NCBI RefSeq assembly: GCF_002367995.1
Contig: NZ_AP018207.1
Span: 3,409,083 to 3,473,082, forward strand
From: Calothrix brevissima NIES-22
Lineage (GTDB): Bacteria > Cyanobacteriota > Cyanobacteriia > Cyanobacteriales > Nostocaceae
DNA length: 64,000 nt
Direction: 5' to 3'
In this document: positions 27,672 to 36,513 of the stretch, piece after piece
Layout: every line of letters starts with the position of its first letter
Position numbering within the stretch: the first letter of the stretch is position 1
The notes under the pieces: generated by a model
What the model was told of the DNA's origin: nothing
Database searches by the model: none
What the model saw: the letters and a program-made list of their open reading frames with translations, nothing else
Translations under genes and position numbers: made by a program

Positions 27672-28469
27672 TTGAATATTTGGGACAAACCAGTCAGTTA
27701 TAATTTAGAGATTGAAAATTTTGCTACTAGGCAAGATTCCTTTTACGGTTTGGTAATAGCTCTGTTAATTATTAGTCTGTGGCTAGGTAGTTTAGTTTGG
27801 TTACTCAGCATCAACTATCACCAAATGCCTCTTTGGTTGATACCAATTGCATTAATTTGGCAAACATTTCTTAGTACAGGACTATTTATTACTGCGCATG
27901 ATGCTATGCATGGCTCAGTTTGTCGCCAAAATCTGCGAATTAATCATTTAATTGGGACTATAGCTGTAACACTTTATGCTTTATTTCCCTATCAACAACT
28001 TGTACAAAAGCATTGGTTACATCATAAACATCCCGCCAGCGAACTTGATCCAGATTTTCATGACCAAAACCGAAAAAGTGGCTTTTTTTGGTATCTTCAC
28101 TTTATGATGGGATACTCAACTTGGCAACAATTACTCGGTTTTACAATCATCTTTAATTTTGCCAGATTTGCTTTCCACATGTCCCTCACAAATCTCATCA
28201 TCTTTTGGTGTATTCCACCAATTTTAAGTTCAATTCAACTGTTTTATTTTGGGACATATTTACCCCATCGCGAACCTAAATCAGGATACATTTATCCTCA
28301 TTGCACCCAAACAATAGAATTACCAACTTTTTGGTCATTTCTTGCTTGTTATCACTTCGGTTACCACCAAGAACATCATGAATATCCCCATGTAGCTTGG
28401 TGGCAACTTCCTGAAGTTTATCGAAAAAATAAGGCAGAAGGCAGACGGCAGATGGCAGAAGGAGGATAA
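27672..28469 (+). CDS. crtW: Beta-carotene ketolase CrtW
   Basis: A 265-residue integral membrane di-iron oxygenase that introduces 4-keto groups into beta-carotene or other carotenoids (echinenone, canthaxanthin, ketomyxol). The three histidine clusters of the fatty-acid-desaturase superfamily are present: HDAMH (about residues 75-79), HWLHHKH (about 114-120) and HQEHHEYPH near the C-terminus. Several hydrophobic helices lie between them. The start is TTG at 27672 after an AAAGGGG ribosome site; MNxxDKPVSY at this point matches the CrtW N-terminus, so I accept the unusual start. After PEVYRKN the last 12 residues (AEGRRQMAEGG) are translated from a GCAGAAGGCAGACGG repeat, so the natural C-terminus has been overwritten by repeat DNA. 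Confidence 0.9.
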   Translation: MNIWDKPVSYNLEIENFATRQDSFYGLVIALLIISLWLGSLVWLLSINYHQMPLWLIPIALIWQTFLSTGLFITAHDAMHGSVCRQNLRINHLIGTIAVTLYALFPYQQLVQKHWLHHKHPASELDPDFHDQNRKSGFFWYLHFMMGYSTWQQLLGFTIIFNFARFAFHMSLTNLIIFWCIPPILSSIQLFYFGTYLPHREPKSGYIYPHCTQTIELPTFWSFLACYHFGYHQEHHEYPHVAWWQLPEVYRKNKAEGRRQMAEGG

Positions 28470-28537
28470 GGGAAGGAGGACAAGGGAGACAAGGGAGACA
28501 AGGGGGACAAGGGAGACAAGGGGGACAAGGGAGACAA
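28462..28537. repeat. Tandem nonamer array GGGGGACAA/GGGAGACAA
   Basis: About eight 9-base units. The same unit occurs at 51716-51770, 60104-60186 and 63904-63962. Minus-strand frames through it give Pro/Leu/Ser artefacts. Confidence 0.92.
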
Positions 28538-28542
28538 ATGAC

Positions 28543-28571
28543 AATTGTACAGACAAGGGTTATCGCGTCTC
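28543..28571. repeat. Dispersed 29-bp repeat, second copy
   Basis: ATTGTACAGAC plus GGGTTATCGCGTCTCT; compare 4087-4116, 33185-33214 and 63973-64000. Confidence 0.78.
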
Positions 28572-28622
28572 TAACAAATGACAAATGACAAATGACTAAT
28601 GACGATTGACTATTGACAATTA
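28572..28622. repeat. TGACAAA/TGACTAT heptamer array
   Basis: Tandem 7-base units (ACAAATG, CTAATGA, CTATTGA) that run into the stop codon of the downstream minus-strand gene. Confidence 0.85.
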
Positions 28623-30169
28623 ACTATTGCCTGCATCAAATATTGTGTCAAAGTAAAAGCATCTACACCTAATTCTGTACGCTCTTGGGCTGCTATAATT
28701 CCTGCTTGAGAATGCCACCAAGAAGCAGTGGCTACAACTTCTTCAATGGCAATTTGTTTTTTCATAGCTTGTGCTAATAATCCGCCAATTATTCCTGTTA
28801 AAACATCACCGCTACCACCACGTGCTAAAGCTGGGGTACTCTTGGGATTTAGCCACAATGAACCGTGAGAATTAGCAATTAAAGTTCTCGCACCTTTCAA
28901 CAAAACTATCGCCCCACTTTGTAAAGCTGCATCGCGCACGGCTTTGACTTTATCTTGTTGTATATCTGGAATATTGGGAAATAAACGCTTAAATTCACCT
29001 TCGTGGGGTGTCAGTATGGTGGGTGCTTGGCGTTTTTGTAAGGTGGAAATGGTTCCTATTTGTGCCAAAATATTTAGAGCGTCAGCATCCAAAACTAAAG
29101 GACGTTTGCTTTCCATTACTTGTTGCACAATAGGTGTGGCATCAATTGTTAAACCAGGGCCAATTGCGATCGCATCAAAGTCACTTAAATCGGTTTTCTC
29201 TGGTAATTGTAATTGAGCGATGGCTCCTGTTTCTGTCTCCGGACAGCCAATTATCAACGCTTCTGGTAAATGTGACACCAAAATCGGCTTGATATATTCT
29301 GGTACAGCAATTGATAACATCCCCACACCACTAGCACGCGCACCCAAAGCCGTTAAAATTGCTCCCCCAGCGTAGCGATGAGAACCGCAAATTAGCAGTA
29401 AATGTCCTTCTTTGTATTTGTGGGTAACTGGACGACGGGGTATGGGAAGATTTGCGATCGCTTTTGCAGTGGTAATGCGGGTAAATTTTGCTACATCTTT
29501 GAGTACAGCTTCTACATCCGCGATGGGGATATCAAAATCTATTAACTCTGCATTACCGAGATAATCTAAAGCACGATCCTGTAAAAAAGCTAGCTTCCAT
29601 AAACCTAAGCAAAATGTATGGGTAGCGCGAATTGCTGTTCCTAAAGCCTCCCCTGTATCTGTATGTAAGCCGGAAGGTAAATCTATACTAAAAATCGGCT
29701 GTTTCCAGGTATTTAATTCATTGATAGCAACTACAATCTTATCTTTGAGCTTTCTTTCTAAACCAAAGCCAAATAAGCCATCAACCAAAACATCACAGTC
29801 TCGTAACTGCTCAATTGTTTGATAGCAGGGTATCCCCAAACTTTGAGCATATTGCAGATGCTTCCCTGTTAATTCTTTGAGCTTATTAAAAGGATTGTAA
29901 ATCCAAACCTCATATCCGCGAAAGTGCAATTCCCGCGCTACAACTAAAGCATCGCCGCCATTATGTCCTGGCCCTACTAACACCCCAATACGAGATTTAC
30001 CAGAGGGAATCATCGCTGCTAGACGACGAGAAATTAATCCGGCTACCTTTTCCATTAAAGCGACTACAGGCATTCCGGCGGCAAAAATCCTCTCTTCAAT
30101 TTCCCGCATCTGTGCTGCGGTAACTACAATTTGGGAAATTTCTGCTTCTCGATTTTGAAGATTAGTCAT
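28610..30169 (-). CDS. nnr: Bifunctional NAD(P)H-hydrate epimerase / ADP-dependent dehydratase
   Basis: Repairs damaged NAD(P)HX in two steps. Residues about 15-215 form the YjeF-N epimerase (AQMREIEE, GPGHNGGDALVVARELH, DLPSGLHTDTGE). Residues about 235-510 form the ribokinase-like dehydratase (KEGHLLLICGS, DADALNIL, PTILTPHEGEF, ARGGSGDVLTGIIGG, where the last is the catalytic Asp loop). Length is normal for the fused form. The ATG at 30169 with AGGA nine bases upstream is preferred over the in-frame TTG at 30199. The 3' end runs into a heptamer array: the final codons and stop come from TTGACAATTAAC-like sequence. Divergent from the Nudix gene. Confidence 0.92.
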   Translation of the reverse strand: MTNLQNREAEISQIVVTAAQMREIEERIFAAGMPVVALMEKVAGLISRRLAAMIPSGKSRIGVLVGPGHNGGDALVVARELHFRGYEVWIYNPFNKLKELTGKHLQYAQSLGIPCYQTIEQLRDCDVLVDGLFGFGLERKLKDKIVVAINELNTWKQPIFSIDLPSGLHTDTGEALGTAIRATHTFCLGLWKLAFLQDRALDYLGNAELIDFDIPIADVEAVLKDVAKFTRITTAKAIANLPIPRRPVTHKYKEGHLLLICGSHRYAGGAILTALGARASGVGMLSIAVPEYIKPILVSHLPEALIIGCPETETGAIAQLQLPEKTDLSDFDAIAIGPGLTIDATPIVQQVMESKRPLVLDADALNILAQIGTISTLQKRQAPTILTPHEGEFKRLFPNIPDIQQDKVKAVRDAALQSGAIVLLKGARTLIANSHGSLWLNPKSTPALARGGSGDVLTGIIGGLLAQAMKKQIAIEEVVATASWWHSQAGIIAAQERTELGVDAFTLTQYLMQAIVNCQ

Positions 30170-30419
30170 AGTCGCAAGTCCTGAATGTGAAATGCTCAAT
30201 TTTTAGCTGAGAGATAATGAATCAAAGTCCGGGACGATCCGCACATGATATAATTCTTAATATTAATTCTGAAAATTTTAAGTACCTTAGTAGTTAAAAA
30301 TGACGTAAATATACCGAAGGCATATCAGTATACCATTAGCTATGGTTTACTGGAAAATATGTAGGACTATCGTTTCAAGCGCAGCCCATATCGGAAAAAT
30401 TTTACAACCTAAAAGTTCA

Positions 30420-30890
30420 ATGATTACCAATATCCCAATTCAAGAGCCAGTCTCAAACCAGACAGAACCGGCTCGCCTACCTGTTGTCACCGTAGCCGCC
30501 TTAGTTAAAGACTCGAATTCAGATCGAGTTCTCATTGCCAAAACTACTAAATGGAGAGGCTTATGGGGTATTCCAGGGGGTAAAGTCGAATGGGGCGAAT
30601 CTTTAGAAGCTGCTCTTATCCGTGAATTCCGAGAGGAAGTTGGCTTAGATATTACCAATATTCGCTGGGCTTTATTGCAAGAATCACGGCTAGATCCGCA
30701 ATTTTGCAAAGAAGCTCACTTTGTAATGCTAAATTACTACGCTGAATCGGCAGTAGTTAACATTACACCCAATGAAGAAATAGTTGAGTGGGAATGGGTT
30801 AGCCCACAAGCAGCATTAAACTATCCTTTAAATACCTATACTCAGATCCTCATAGAAAATTATTTACAGCAGATTAATGGAGAGCCTTAA
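30420..30890 (+). CDS. Nudix hydrolase
   Basis: A Nudix-fold pyrophosphohydrolase of about 156 residues. The Nudix box GGKVEWGESLEAALIREFRE-EVG (GX5EX7REUXEEXGU) is intact, so metal-dependent hydrolysis of a nucleoside diphosphate derivative is expected; the substrate is unknown (ADP-ribose, oxidised nucleotides and others are all possible). An in-frame ATG at 30342 would add 26 residues unlike the family; I prefer the ATG at 30420. The last 14 bases overlap the start of the SDR gene, indicating translational coupling. Confidence 0.82.
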   Translation: MITNIPIQEPVSNQTEPARLPVVTVAALVKDSNSDRVLIAKTTKWRGLWGIPGGKVEWGESLEAALIREFREEVGLDITNIRWALLQESRLDPQFCKEAHFVMLNYYAESAVVNITPNEEIVEWEWVSPQAALNYPLNTYTQILIENYLQQINGEP

Positions 30891-31596
30891 AAAAGCTTTG
30901 GTAACTGGTGCAGCTAAAGGTATTGGACGCGCCATTGTGCTGGATTTAGCCAGTCAAGGTTTTGATGTTGTAGTACATTATAACCGCAGTGTAGAAGCGG
31001 CAAAAGAAGTCACCCAGGCCGCCGCCGCCTATGGAGTGAAAGCTGTTAGCTTACAAGCCGATATCACCAAGCCAGAAGAAGTACGTAACTTAGTAGATAG
31101 CGCCGCCGAAAGCTTGGGAGGACTCTCAGTCGTAGTCAATAATGTTGGCAACTACTTGAAGAAATCAATTGAAGAGATTACACCCGAAGAGTGGCAAGAA
31201 ATTTTAGATAGCAACTTGAATGCGACATTTTATGTCAGTCAAGTTGCAATACCTCATTTAAAAGCAATGGGTTGGGGTCGGATAATTAACTTAGGTTTTG
31301 CTGGCGCGCAAAATTTAATTGCTCGTCCGATGTCAACTCCTTATGTAATTGCCAAAACGGGAATTATTCTCTACAGTAAAGCCCTGGCAAAAGAGTTAAT
31401 TAAACACAAAATTACCGTCAACGTTGTTTCGCCAGGAGTGGTAGAAAACTCTGTAAGTCAACCTTTAAATGAAATCCCTAGCGGACGATTGGCGACTTTT
31501 GAGGATATGGTAAGAGTTGTCAATTTTTTTGTCGATCAAGATGCTGACTATATCACCGGACAAATTGTGGAAGTTTCTGGTGGTTGGAATTTGTAA
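30877..31596 (+). CDS. Short-chain dehydrogenase/reductase, FabG-like
   Basis: A 239-residue classical SDR. The Rossmann glycine motif TGAAKGIG lies at about residues 10-17, the NNVGN motif (normally NNAG) at about 88-92, and the catalytic Y156-x-x-x-K160 (PYVIAK). The catalytic Ser position is not the usual S-x12-Y: the strand before it reads INLGFAGAQ, so the Ser may be replaced. The C-terminal GQIVEVSGGWNL is typical. It could be a 3-oxoacyl reductase-like or other carbonyl reductase; the substrate cannot be told. Coupled to the Nudix gene by a 14-base overlap. Confidence 0.82.
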   Translation: MESLKKALVTGAAKGIGRAIVLDLASQGFDVVVHYNRSVEAAKEVTQAAAAYGVKAVSLQADITKPEEVRNLVDSAAESLGGLSVVVNNVGNYLKKSIEEITPEEWQEILDSNLNATFYVSQVAIPHLKAMGWGRIINLGFAGAQNLIARPMSTPYVIAKTGIILYSKALAKELIKHKITVNVVSPGVVENSVSQPLNEIPSGRLATFEDMVRVVNFFVDQDADYITGQIVEVSGGWNL

Positions 31597-31599
31597 GGG

Positions 31600-31630
31600 C
31601 TGTCATTCGTCATTCGTCATTCGTCATTGG
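31600..31630. repeat. CATTCGT heptamer repeat
   Basis: Four tandem TCATTCG units just after the SDR stop codon. Confidence 0.8.
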
Positions 31631-31677
31631 TAAGGAGTTCAAGACCACATTGTAGGGGCACGGCATCCACAATCTTC

Positions 31678-32010
31678 GGGAGCATCCCAAATGTGCAAAA
31701 ACGCCCTCACCCTATAAGATACTGCTGGCGAATGGTGGGTCTGACCCATCAACACTTGATATAAACTGTTCTCTCGTTTACCCGACACACCGCCCACAGG
31801 CTATAAGCCTGGGGCTAATACTACAAAGCCTGCCTCCGCAGGCTAGAGAAATAGAGCCTGCGGAGGCAGGCTTTGTCCGGTTAGCCGCACCCTTCTAGGG
31901 TGACGGCGGGATTTCGGGATAAGCGAGGGGTCTTACCCCTAATTCACCAGATGTATCCTATAAGGGTGGGGCTAGAAATACGAAGCCTGCCTTCACAGGC
32001 TCCATCTAGC
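31678..32010. mobile_element. Dispersed GGGAGCATCCC element, copy interrupted by another element
   Basis: The left 41 bases (31678-31718) and the segment from 31957 on (GGGTGGGGCTAGAAATACG...CTGCCTT) are identical to a contiguous stretch at 49988-50055. Between them lies the 238-bp insertion described separately. The right terminal repeat seen in the 50-kb copy is not found here, so the right end is degenerate; the limit given is approximate. Confidence 0.75.
31719..31956. mobile_element. 238-bp MITE with ~30-bp TIRs and 8-bp target duplication
   Basis: The ends are imperfect inverted repeats: left ATACTGCTGGCGAAT and right (reverse complement) ATACATCTGGTGAAT, with matches continuing to GACCC (23 of 32 positions). 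It is flanked by direct CCTATAAG copies at 31711-31718 and 31957-31964. Inside is a perfect 20-bp inverted repeat (31825-31844 with 31855-31874, core GCCTGCCTCCGCAGGC). No reading frame of note; it would need a transposase in trans. Confidence 0.85.
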
Positions 32011-32149
32011 TCCCATGCTCTGCGTGGGAGCGTAGATTTATGAGGCTCTGCCTCAATTTATCAGAAGACGAGGCAGCAGCCCACGAATCCGCATTTCCAA
32101 AAGGAGGCTGGAAACGAGATAATATTTTTGGTAAGTAGAAATTTCTCAC

Positions 32150-33022
32150 CTACTTTCCATAGTAAACTCTGGCGTTACCATATCCCAATTTTTGTAGATA
32201 GTCATTCCAGCGTTCTGCATCTTCGCGTTTGCCAAAAGGCCCTACGGCGATATGAGGCCCCAATGGTTGCTGTCTTTCAATGACAATGTCATAGCGTCCA
32301 GAACTTTGACGAATGCGGCTAGCAATAGCAGATAAATCTTGTGTCCTAGCAGGAATAGTTACATAATAATAACTAGTTCTAACTCTTTGTGGTTGGGAAT
32401 TTCTATAATCAGGCCCACCATAACCATAGCCTACTTGTTGTCCGCTAGAAGCTCTGACAATTTGGGCACCATAAATACCATTTAACTCTAATTCTCTAAC
32501 TCTTTGTTGGGCATTCGCTGGTCTGCTAAATGAGCCTGATTGAATTACAGGCCGCCCATTGAAATGTCTAATATAAGCACTACGTTCTAACTGGCGTACA
32601 CGTTGCAATTGTTGGGAATCACCACCATCGACGTAAACAATATAGCGTTCAGCACTCCAAGTATAGGAATTAGCTTGGACTGTTTGGTAAGGTGTTTGGG
32701 AAGGTCTAAAATTTTGATTATTTTGATAATTTTGATTAACCCTAACTTTAGGCGGAGACTGAAAATTTGGATTATATGATTTCCAAATTACTGTTTGTGG
32801 CGGTTGACTGGCTGTAGTTAATTGCTGCTGATTAGAAGGAATTGGCGGCAAACTGGGTGGTGGTGGTAACCTATTGACTACCGTGCGTTGTGCCAACAGA
32901 AAGCCATCCTTGGTAACTTGTGCTTGCACTGGGGTAGAGTCAGGTAACAATGCCAAGCATCCTCCCATAAACAAAGGGACTATGGGTACGGTGAATAATT
33001 GGTCTGGTATTGGTCTGGACAT
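32150..33022 (-). CDS. Exported SPOR-like repeat protein, unknown function
   Basis: About 290 residues from the preferred ATG at 33022 (an in-frame ATG at 33046 adds eight). The N-terminus has a hydrophobic signal (VPIVPLFMGGCLALL) ending near PVQAQ, so it is periplasmic or lipid-anchored at the GGC. A Gln/Asn/Pro-rich linker follows (about 55-125). The C-terminal half has two units that look like SPOR modules: YIVYVDGGDSQQLQRVRQLE...GAQIV and YYVTIPARTQDLSAIASRIR...GYGNARVYYG. SPOR domains bind denuded peptidoglycan at division sites. The match is by pattern only, so cell-envelope binding is a hypothesis. It is a monocistronic gene. Confidence 0.7.
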   Translation of the reverse strand: MSRPIPDQLFTVPIVPLFMGGCLALLPDSTPVQAQVTKDGFLLAQRTVVNRLPPPPSLPPIPSNQQQLTTASQPPQTVIWKSYNPNFQSPPKVRVNQNYQNNQNFRPSQTPYQTVQANSYTWSAERYIVYVDGGDSQQLQRVRQLERSAYIRHFNGRPVIQSGSFSRPANAQQRVRELELNGIYGAQIVRASSGQQVGYGYGGPDYRNSQPQRVRTSYYYVTIPARTQDLSAIASRIRQSSGRYDIVIERQQPLGPHIAVGPFGKREDAERWNDYLQKLGYGNARVYYGK

Positions 33023-33046
33023 AGTAGTAACAGTATTTCTCAACAA

Positions 33047-33497
33047 TTTCCTCAGGGAACTAATAAGGGAACTAATAGAGCAGTCTGTTGTAGCACCTAT
33101 ATAAGTGTTAACTTAGAATGTGTTTATTGGGCTGAGTGGCATTGCATAGGTATGGCGAAAATTTTTGATTTTTATCTCAGACAGAGACGCGATGAATCGC
33201 GTCTGTACAATTTTTAGTTGTCATTCTCCTTGCGTTGTCGTTTGTTGAGGGTTGAGGGTGAGAATTTGGTGATTGAGAATGGTTGGCGATCGCAATTCCA
33301 AATCTAAAATTTAGTTATTACTACTTATATACCTGAAGTGCTTATATAGCAAGGCTTTGAAGATATATATGCTACAATCGTCACAATGGGGCTGCATGGC
33401 ATATATTTTCATACTGCAAAACAATAAGACAAAACTTGCGTTTGGTGTTTAGCATTAGCGTTATCAGCAGCCACTAGCCTAGTAATATTTTAAGGAT
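33047..33497. other. Divergent intergenic region upstream of mnmA
   Basis: Contains a 20-bp palindrome AGACGCGATGAATCGCGTCT (33185-33204), followed by GTACAATTTTT; it is related to the dispersed 29-bp repeat. A TGCTACAAT extended -10-like sequence lies near 33370. AAGGAT precedes the mnmA start. Confidence 0.55.
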
Positions 33498-34553
33498 ATG
33501 AAAAAAGTCGTCGTTGGTCTTTCCGGTGGCGTTGACAGTTCCACCGCCGCCGCTATACTCCACAATCAAGGCTATGAAGTCGTTGGTTTGACCCTTTGGC
33601 TAATGAAAGGTAAAGGTCAATGCTGTTCTGAAGGAATGATCGACGCGGCTAATATCTGCGAACAATTGGGTATTCCCCATCAAGTTGTTGATATTCGCGA
33701 TGTCTTTCAGACAAATATTGTCGATTATTTAGTAGCTGGTTACAGTGTGGGGATCACACCTTTGCCTTGCTCGCAGTGCAATAAAACGGTGAAATTCGGG
33801 CCGATGGTGCAATATGCGCGTGAGGAACTGGGATGCGATCGCATTGCTACGGGTCATTATGCCAAAATTAATTATGATGAAGCTACTGGGCGTTATCAAT
33901 TGTTAAGAGCAGTTGACCGCAATAAAGACCAGTCTTATTTTCTCTATGATTTGTCGCAGGATTTACTAGCGGCTACCGTATTTCCACTGGGAGATATGCA
34001 AAAAGCCGACACCCGCCGCATCGCTGCAGAATATGGACTGGCTACCGCCGATAAGCCAGAAAGCCAAGATTTATGCTTAGTAGAAAGCAACGGTTCGATG
34101 CGGGCGTTTCTCGATAAGTATCTTGCGCCGAAAAAAGGCGATATTGTCGATACTTCCGGTAAAGTTTTGGGACAGCATGATGGTGTCCATCATTACACGA
34201 TTGGGCAACGTAAAGGCTTAGGAGTTGCGGCGGCAGAACCTTTGTATGTGATTGAATTAGATGCAGTTAATAATAGAGTGATTGTAGGCGATCGCACTAA
34301 AGCCACTCAACCAGAATGCACCGTCAATCGCGTCAATTGGGTATCTATTGCTGAACCTTCTACCCCAATTCATGCCCAAGTGCAAATTCGCTATCGTTCC
34401 CATCCCACACCAGTAACGGTGATTCCTCTGGAAAACTCCCGCGTGCGTTTGGTGTTTGATGAACCCCAGTTTAGCATCACCCCCGGACAAGCGGCGGTAT
34501 GGTACGAAGGGGATAAAGTTTTAGGTGGCGGAATTATCGAACAGTTTAGTTAA
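33498..34553 (+). CDS. mnmA: tRNA-specific 2-thiouridylase MnmA
   Basis: A 351-residue enzyme that makes the 2-thio group of wobble uridine 34 in tRNA-Lys, -Glu and -Gln. The N-type ATP-pyrophosphatase loop LSGGVDSS is at residues 8-15. Catalytic C91 lies in PCSQCNK, and the second, persulfide-carrying cysteine is C193 in SQDLCLV. RNA-binding and beta-barrel C-terminal regions follow ([32 protein letters not shown]). Length is normal. AAGGATATG places a weak ribosome site close to the start. The sulfur donor (IscS/Tus-like) is not encoded nearby. Confidence 0.95.
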   Translation: MKKVVVGLSGGVDSSTAAAILHNQGYEVVGLTLWLMKGKGQCCSEGMIDAANICEQLGIPHQVVDIRDVFQTNIVDYLVAGYSVGITPLPCSQCNKTVKFGPMVQYAREELGCDRIATGHYAKINYDEATGRYQLLRAVDRNKDQSYFLYDLSQDLLAATVFPLGDMQKADTRRIAAEYGLATADKPESQDLCLVESNGSMRAFLDKYLAPKKGDIVDTSGKVLGQHDGVHHYTIGQRKGLGVAAAEPLYVIELDAVNNRVIVGDRTKATQPECTVNRVNWVSIAEPSTPIHAQVQIRYRSHPTPVTVIPLENSRVRLVFDEPQFSITPGQAAVWYEGDKVLGGGIIEQFS

Positions 34554-34561
34554 TCAACATC

Positions 34562-34607
34562 AGATACCCGACTTCTTGAAAAAATCGGGTATCTTGTATT
34601 GTTTTTC
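34562..34607 (+). terminator. Terminator downstream of mnmA
   Basis: Perfect 10-bp stem AGATACCCGA (34562-34571) with TCGGGTATCT (34585-34594), then TGTATTGTTTTT. Confidence 0.85.
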
Positions 34608-34800
34608 TGATGGATAAAATTGACTCTTGTGAGACATAAGTATTTTTTTACATGACTGATCTGAGATTGCTGTATGACAGATGCAATTCTAAAGGAGCAA
34701 GATTTACAGCGATTTTCAGGTAAATGAACCACATTTTTTTATCTCACGCAAAGGCGCAAAGTTACAAAGAAATACAGATACCAGCTTGTAGTCTAAATAC

Positions 34801-35181
34801 ATGAAAACTGCTGTAATTTGTAAAAATATTTTGCAACTATTATCACAGTTAAATAATATTTATCAAAATGCAAGTAGCGAAAGACAAGAAATTATCATTG
34901 AGTTTTCTCCAGAGGATGAAGAGTTTTCGCTATTAGAAGAAATTGAACTTTTAACAGTCAATCTTAGAGGTTACGCCAGTCAAATTCAGTCTACAGGACA
35001 AATCACCAATAAAGCTCAAGCAATTTCGCATCTACAAAATATGCGAATTTTTAATGTGGCTCAGATTGCAAGATTTTATTTTAACAGTAACGGCAAGTAT
35101 GAGCAGACGAAGAATTATATCAGAATCTTGGACTACTTACGGTTACTAATGTTGGAATATTTGCAGCTTCAGAAAAATTAA
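34801..35181 (+). CDS. Hypothetical 126-residue protein
   Basis: Not recognised. The protein is soluble and predicted mostly helical, with an acidic segment (FSPEDEEFSLLEEIE, about residues 37-51) and a Leu/Tyr-rich C-terminus (RILDYLRLLMLEYLQLQ). The ATG is preceded by no obvious ribosome site. Codon use looks ordinary and AT-rich. It is isolated between mnmA and a convergent two-gene unit. It could be a small regulator or a fast-evolving cyanobacterial orphan. Confidence 0.5.
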   Translation: MKTAVICKNILQLLSQLNNIYQNASSERQEIIIEFSPEDEEFSLLEEIELLTVNLRGYASQIQSTGQITNKAQAISHLQNMRIFNVAQIARFYFNSNGKYEQTKNYIRILDYLRLLMLEYLQLQKN

Positions 35182-35248
35182 AAGTATAAATATTTTTTAA
35201 ATTTTCATACCAGAATAGTAATACTTGTTTGAAAAAAAATATATGTTT

Positions 35249-35713
35249 TCAAACATGAGTACCTATACTTCTAAGGGGTTGATAGTTTGGGTATTTATTC
35301 TTGAATTCTCTGATAATCGCTAGTATCTCATTTTGCAGTTTTTTTGGTTGGTTACGGTATAACCAAGGTAGCCAATACAGGCTTTTATATACACACAAGG
35401 GAGCAATATCTATATGAGATTTGATAATCTCAAGTACTCGTCTATGACCCAAACCTGGTAAAACAGCTTTTATCCACCATTCCACTGAACTTGCATCACC
35501 GTAAACAAGACCTTTTTCAAGAATCACTTCTAAAAAAATAGGCTTGAGTTGCGATCGCTTGACTAATTTGCATCCTTGCCAAGCATTTGCGTTTAACACG
35601 CGCCAAACAAAGGTAAATTTCTGCTCATCATCAAGTTGACGAACCCATTTAAGTAACTCATTTTCCTGTTGTGAGTCTAATTTTTCATCAGCGTACTCTA
35701 AAGGGTCAAACAT
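35249..35713 (-). CDS. Hypothetical protein paired with the Uma2 gene
   Basis: 154 residues, soluble, Trp-rich (ELLKWVRQL, FVWRVLNANAWQG, SVEWWIKAVLPGLG, SLYWLPWLYR), predicted helical. I do not recognise a family. The start codon lies one base after the stop of the upstream Uma2 gene, so the two are almost certainly co-transcribed and perhaps translationally coupled. A role with the nuclease-like partner (inhibitor, chaperone or substrate adaptor) is only a guess. Confidence 0.6.
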   Translation of the reverse strand: MFDPLEYADEKLDSQQENELLKWVRQLDDEQKFTFVWRVLNANAWQGCKLVKRSQLKPIFLEVILEKGLVYGDASSVEWWIKAVLPGLGHRRVLEIIKSHIDIAPLCVYKSLYWLPWLYRNQPKKLQNEILAIIREFKNKYPNYQPLRSIGTHV

Positions 35714-35714
35714 A

Positions 35715-36368
35715 TCAAAAATAATTTGAGTTTATTTCTTGCTCAAACTCTTCTAAAGCCTGCACAATTCCTACTTGCCAAGCCCGTTCTATTGTAGCGG
35801 GAATCATCTGATTTAAAGGTATATTCGGAAAGGTGGGACTATTATCAGATTGAATATAACGCCCATCTGTGAGCAGATAAATAGAGAGCTTTTTGCCATT
35901 GTAAATCCATAATTGAGGAACAGCGATCGCTTCGTAAGCATCAAGAGTTGTTTTTGAGGTGACATCTGTCTCAATTGCTAAATCGGGAGGCGGATCGTTT
36001 GGTTCTAGTCTGCGCTTCCCAATCATGCGTTGGTAATTCTCAATATAGAAGCAAGCATCTGGTTCTACTCCGGCTGAATTTTCCCGCTTAAATGTAGTTG
36101 AGCCAAAAGGTTCATATCTTTTTCCTAGCTTCTTAAGTAAAAGTTTGACAATATCAGAAATTAAGTCTTTTGGCTTTTCGTGTTCAGGTAGAGGAACCAT
36201 AATTTCTAAAGTAGAATTGCTGTAAGCAACGCGGAGCGATCGCTTTTGTCCCAGTTCTTGTAAGATGGACTCAAATTCTTCCCAAGTCACATCATCAATA
36301 GTCACAACGCTACCAGGCGCTAGCCGCATCAAGCTAACAGGTTTAACTACAGGAGATACCGCAGTCAT
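35715..36368 (-). CDS. Uma2 family (DUF820) restriction-fold protein
   Basis: 217 residues with the pattern of the Uma2 family, which has a PD-(D/E)xK nuclease fold and is greatly expanded in cyanobacteria. Visible elements are TWEEFESILQEL (N-terminal helix), LEIMVPLPEHE, the presumed active-site strand VEPDACFY, and PDLAIETDVTSKT with the acidic/lysine cluster, followed by VPQLWIYNGKKLSIYLL. Biochemical roles are unproven for most members. It is first gene of a two-gene unit. Confidence 0.85.
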   Translation of the reverse strand: MTAVSPVVKPVSLMRLAPGSVVTIDDVTWEEFESILQELGQKRSLRVAYSNSTLEIMVPLPEHEKPKDLISDIVKLLLKKLGKRYEPFGSTTFKRENSAGVEPDACFYIENYQRMIGKRRLEPNDPPPDLAIETDVTSKTTLDAYEAIAVPQLWIYNGKKLSIYLLTDGRYIQSDNSPTFPNIPLNQMIPATIERAWQVGIVQALEEFEQEINSNYF

Positions 36369-36513
36369 AATTCCAGGATGTAGAGTGCATTAGCTTCAGG
36401 GTAACTTAATTCTTGATCCAAGATTCTGAAAACTCTTTTTCTCTGAGTGTCACCATTTTGATAAGTTAGTACATAGTTTGAAACAATTACCTTAACTCGA
36501 AGAGGGGATTACG

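Noticed and set aside
28276-28584. Minus-strand frames over the nonamer array at crtW
   Set aside because: They are Pro/Leu/Cys-rich artefacts of the repeat and antisense to crtW.
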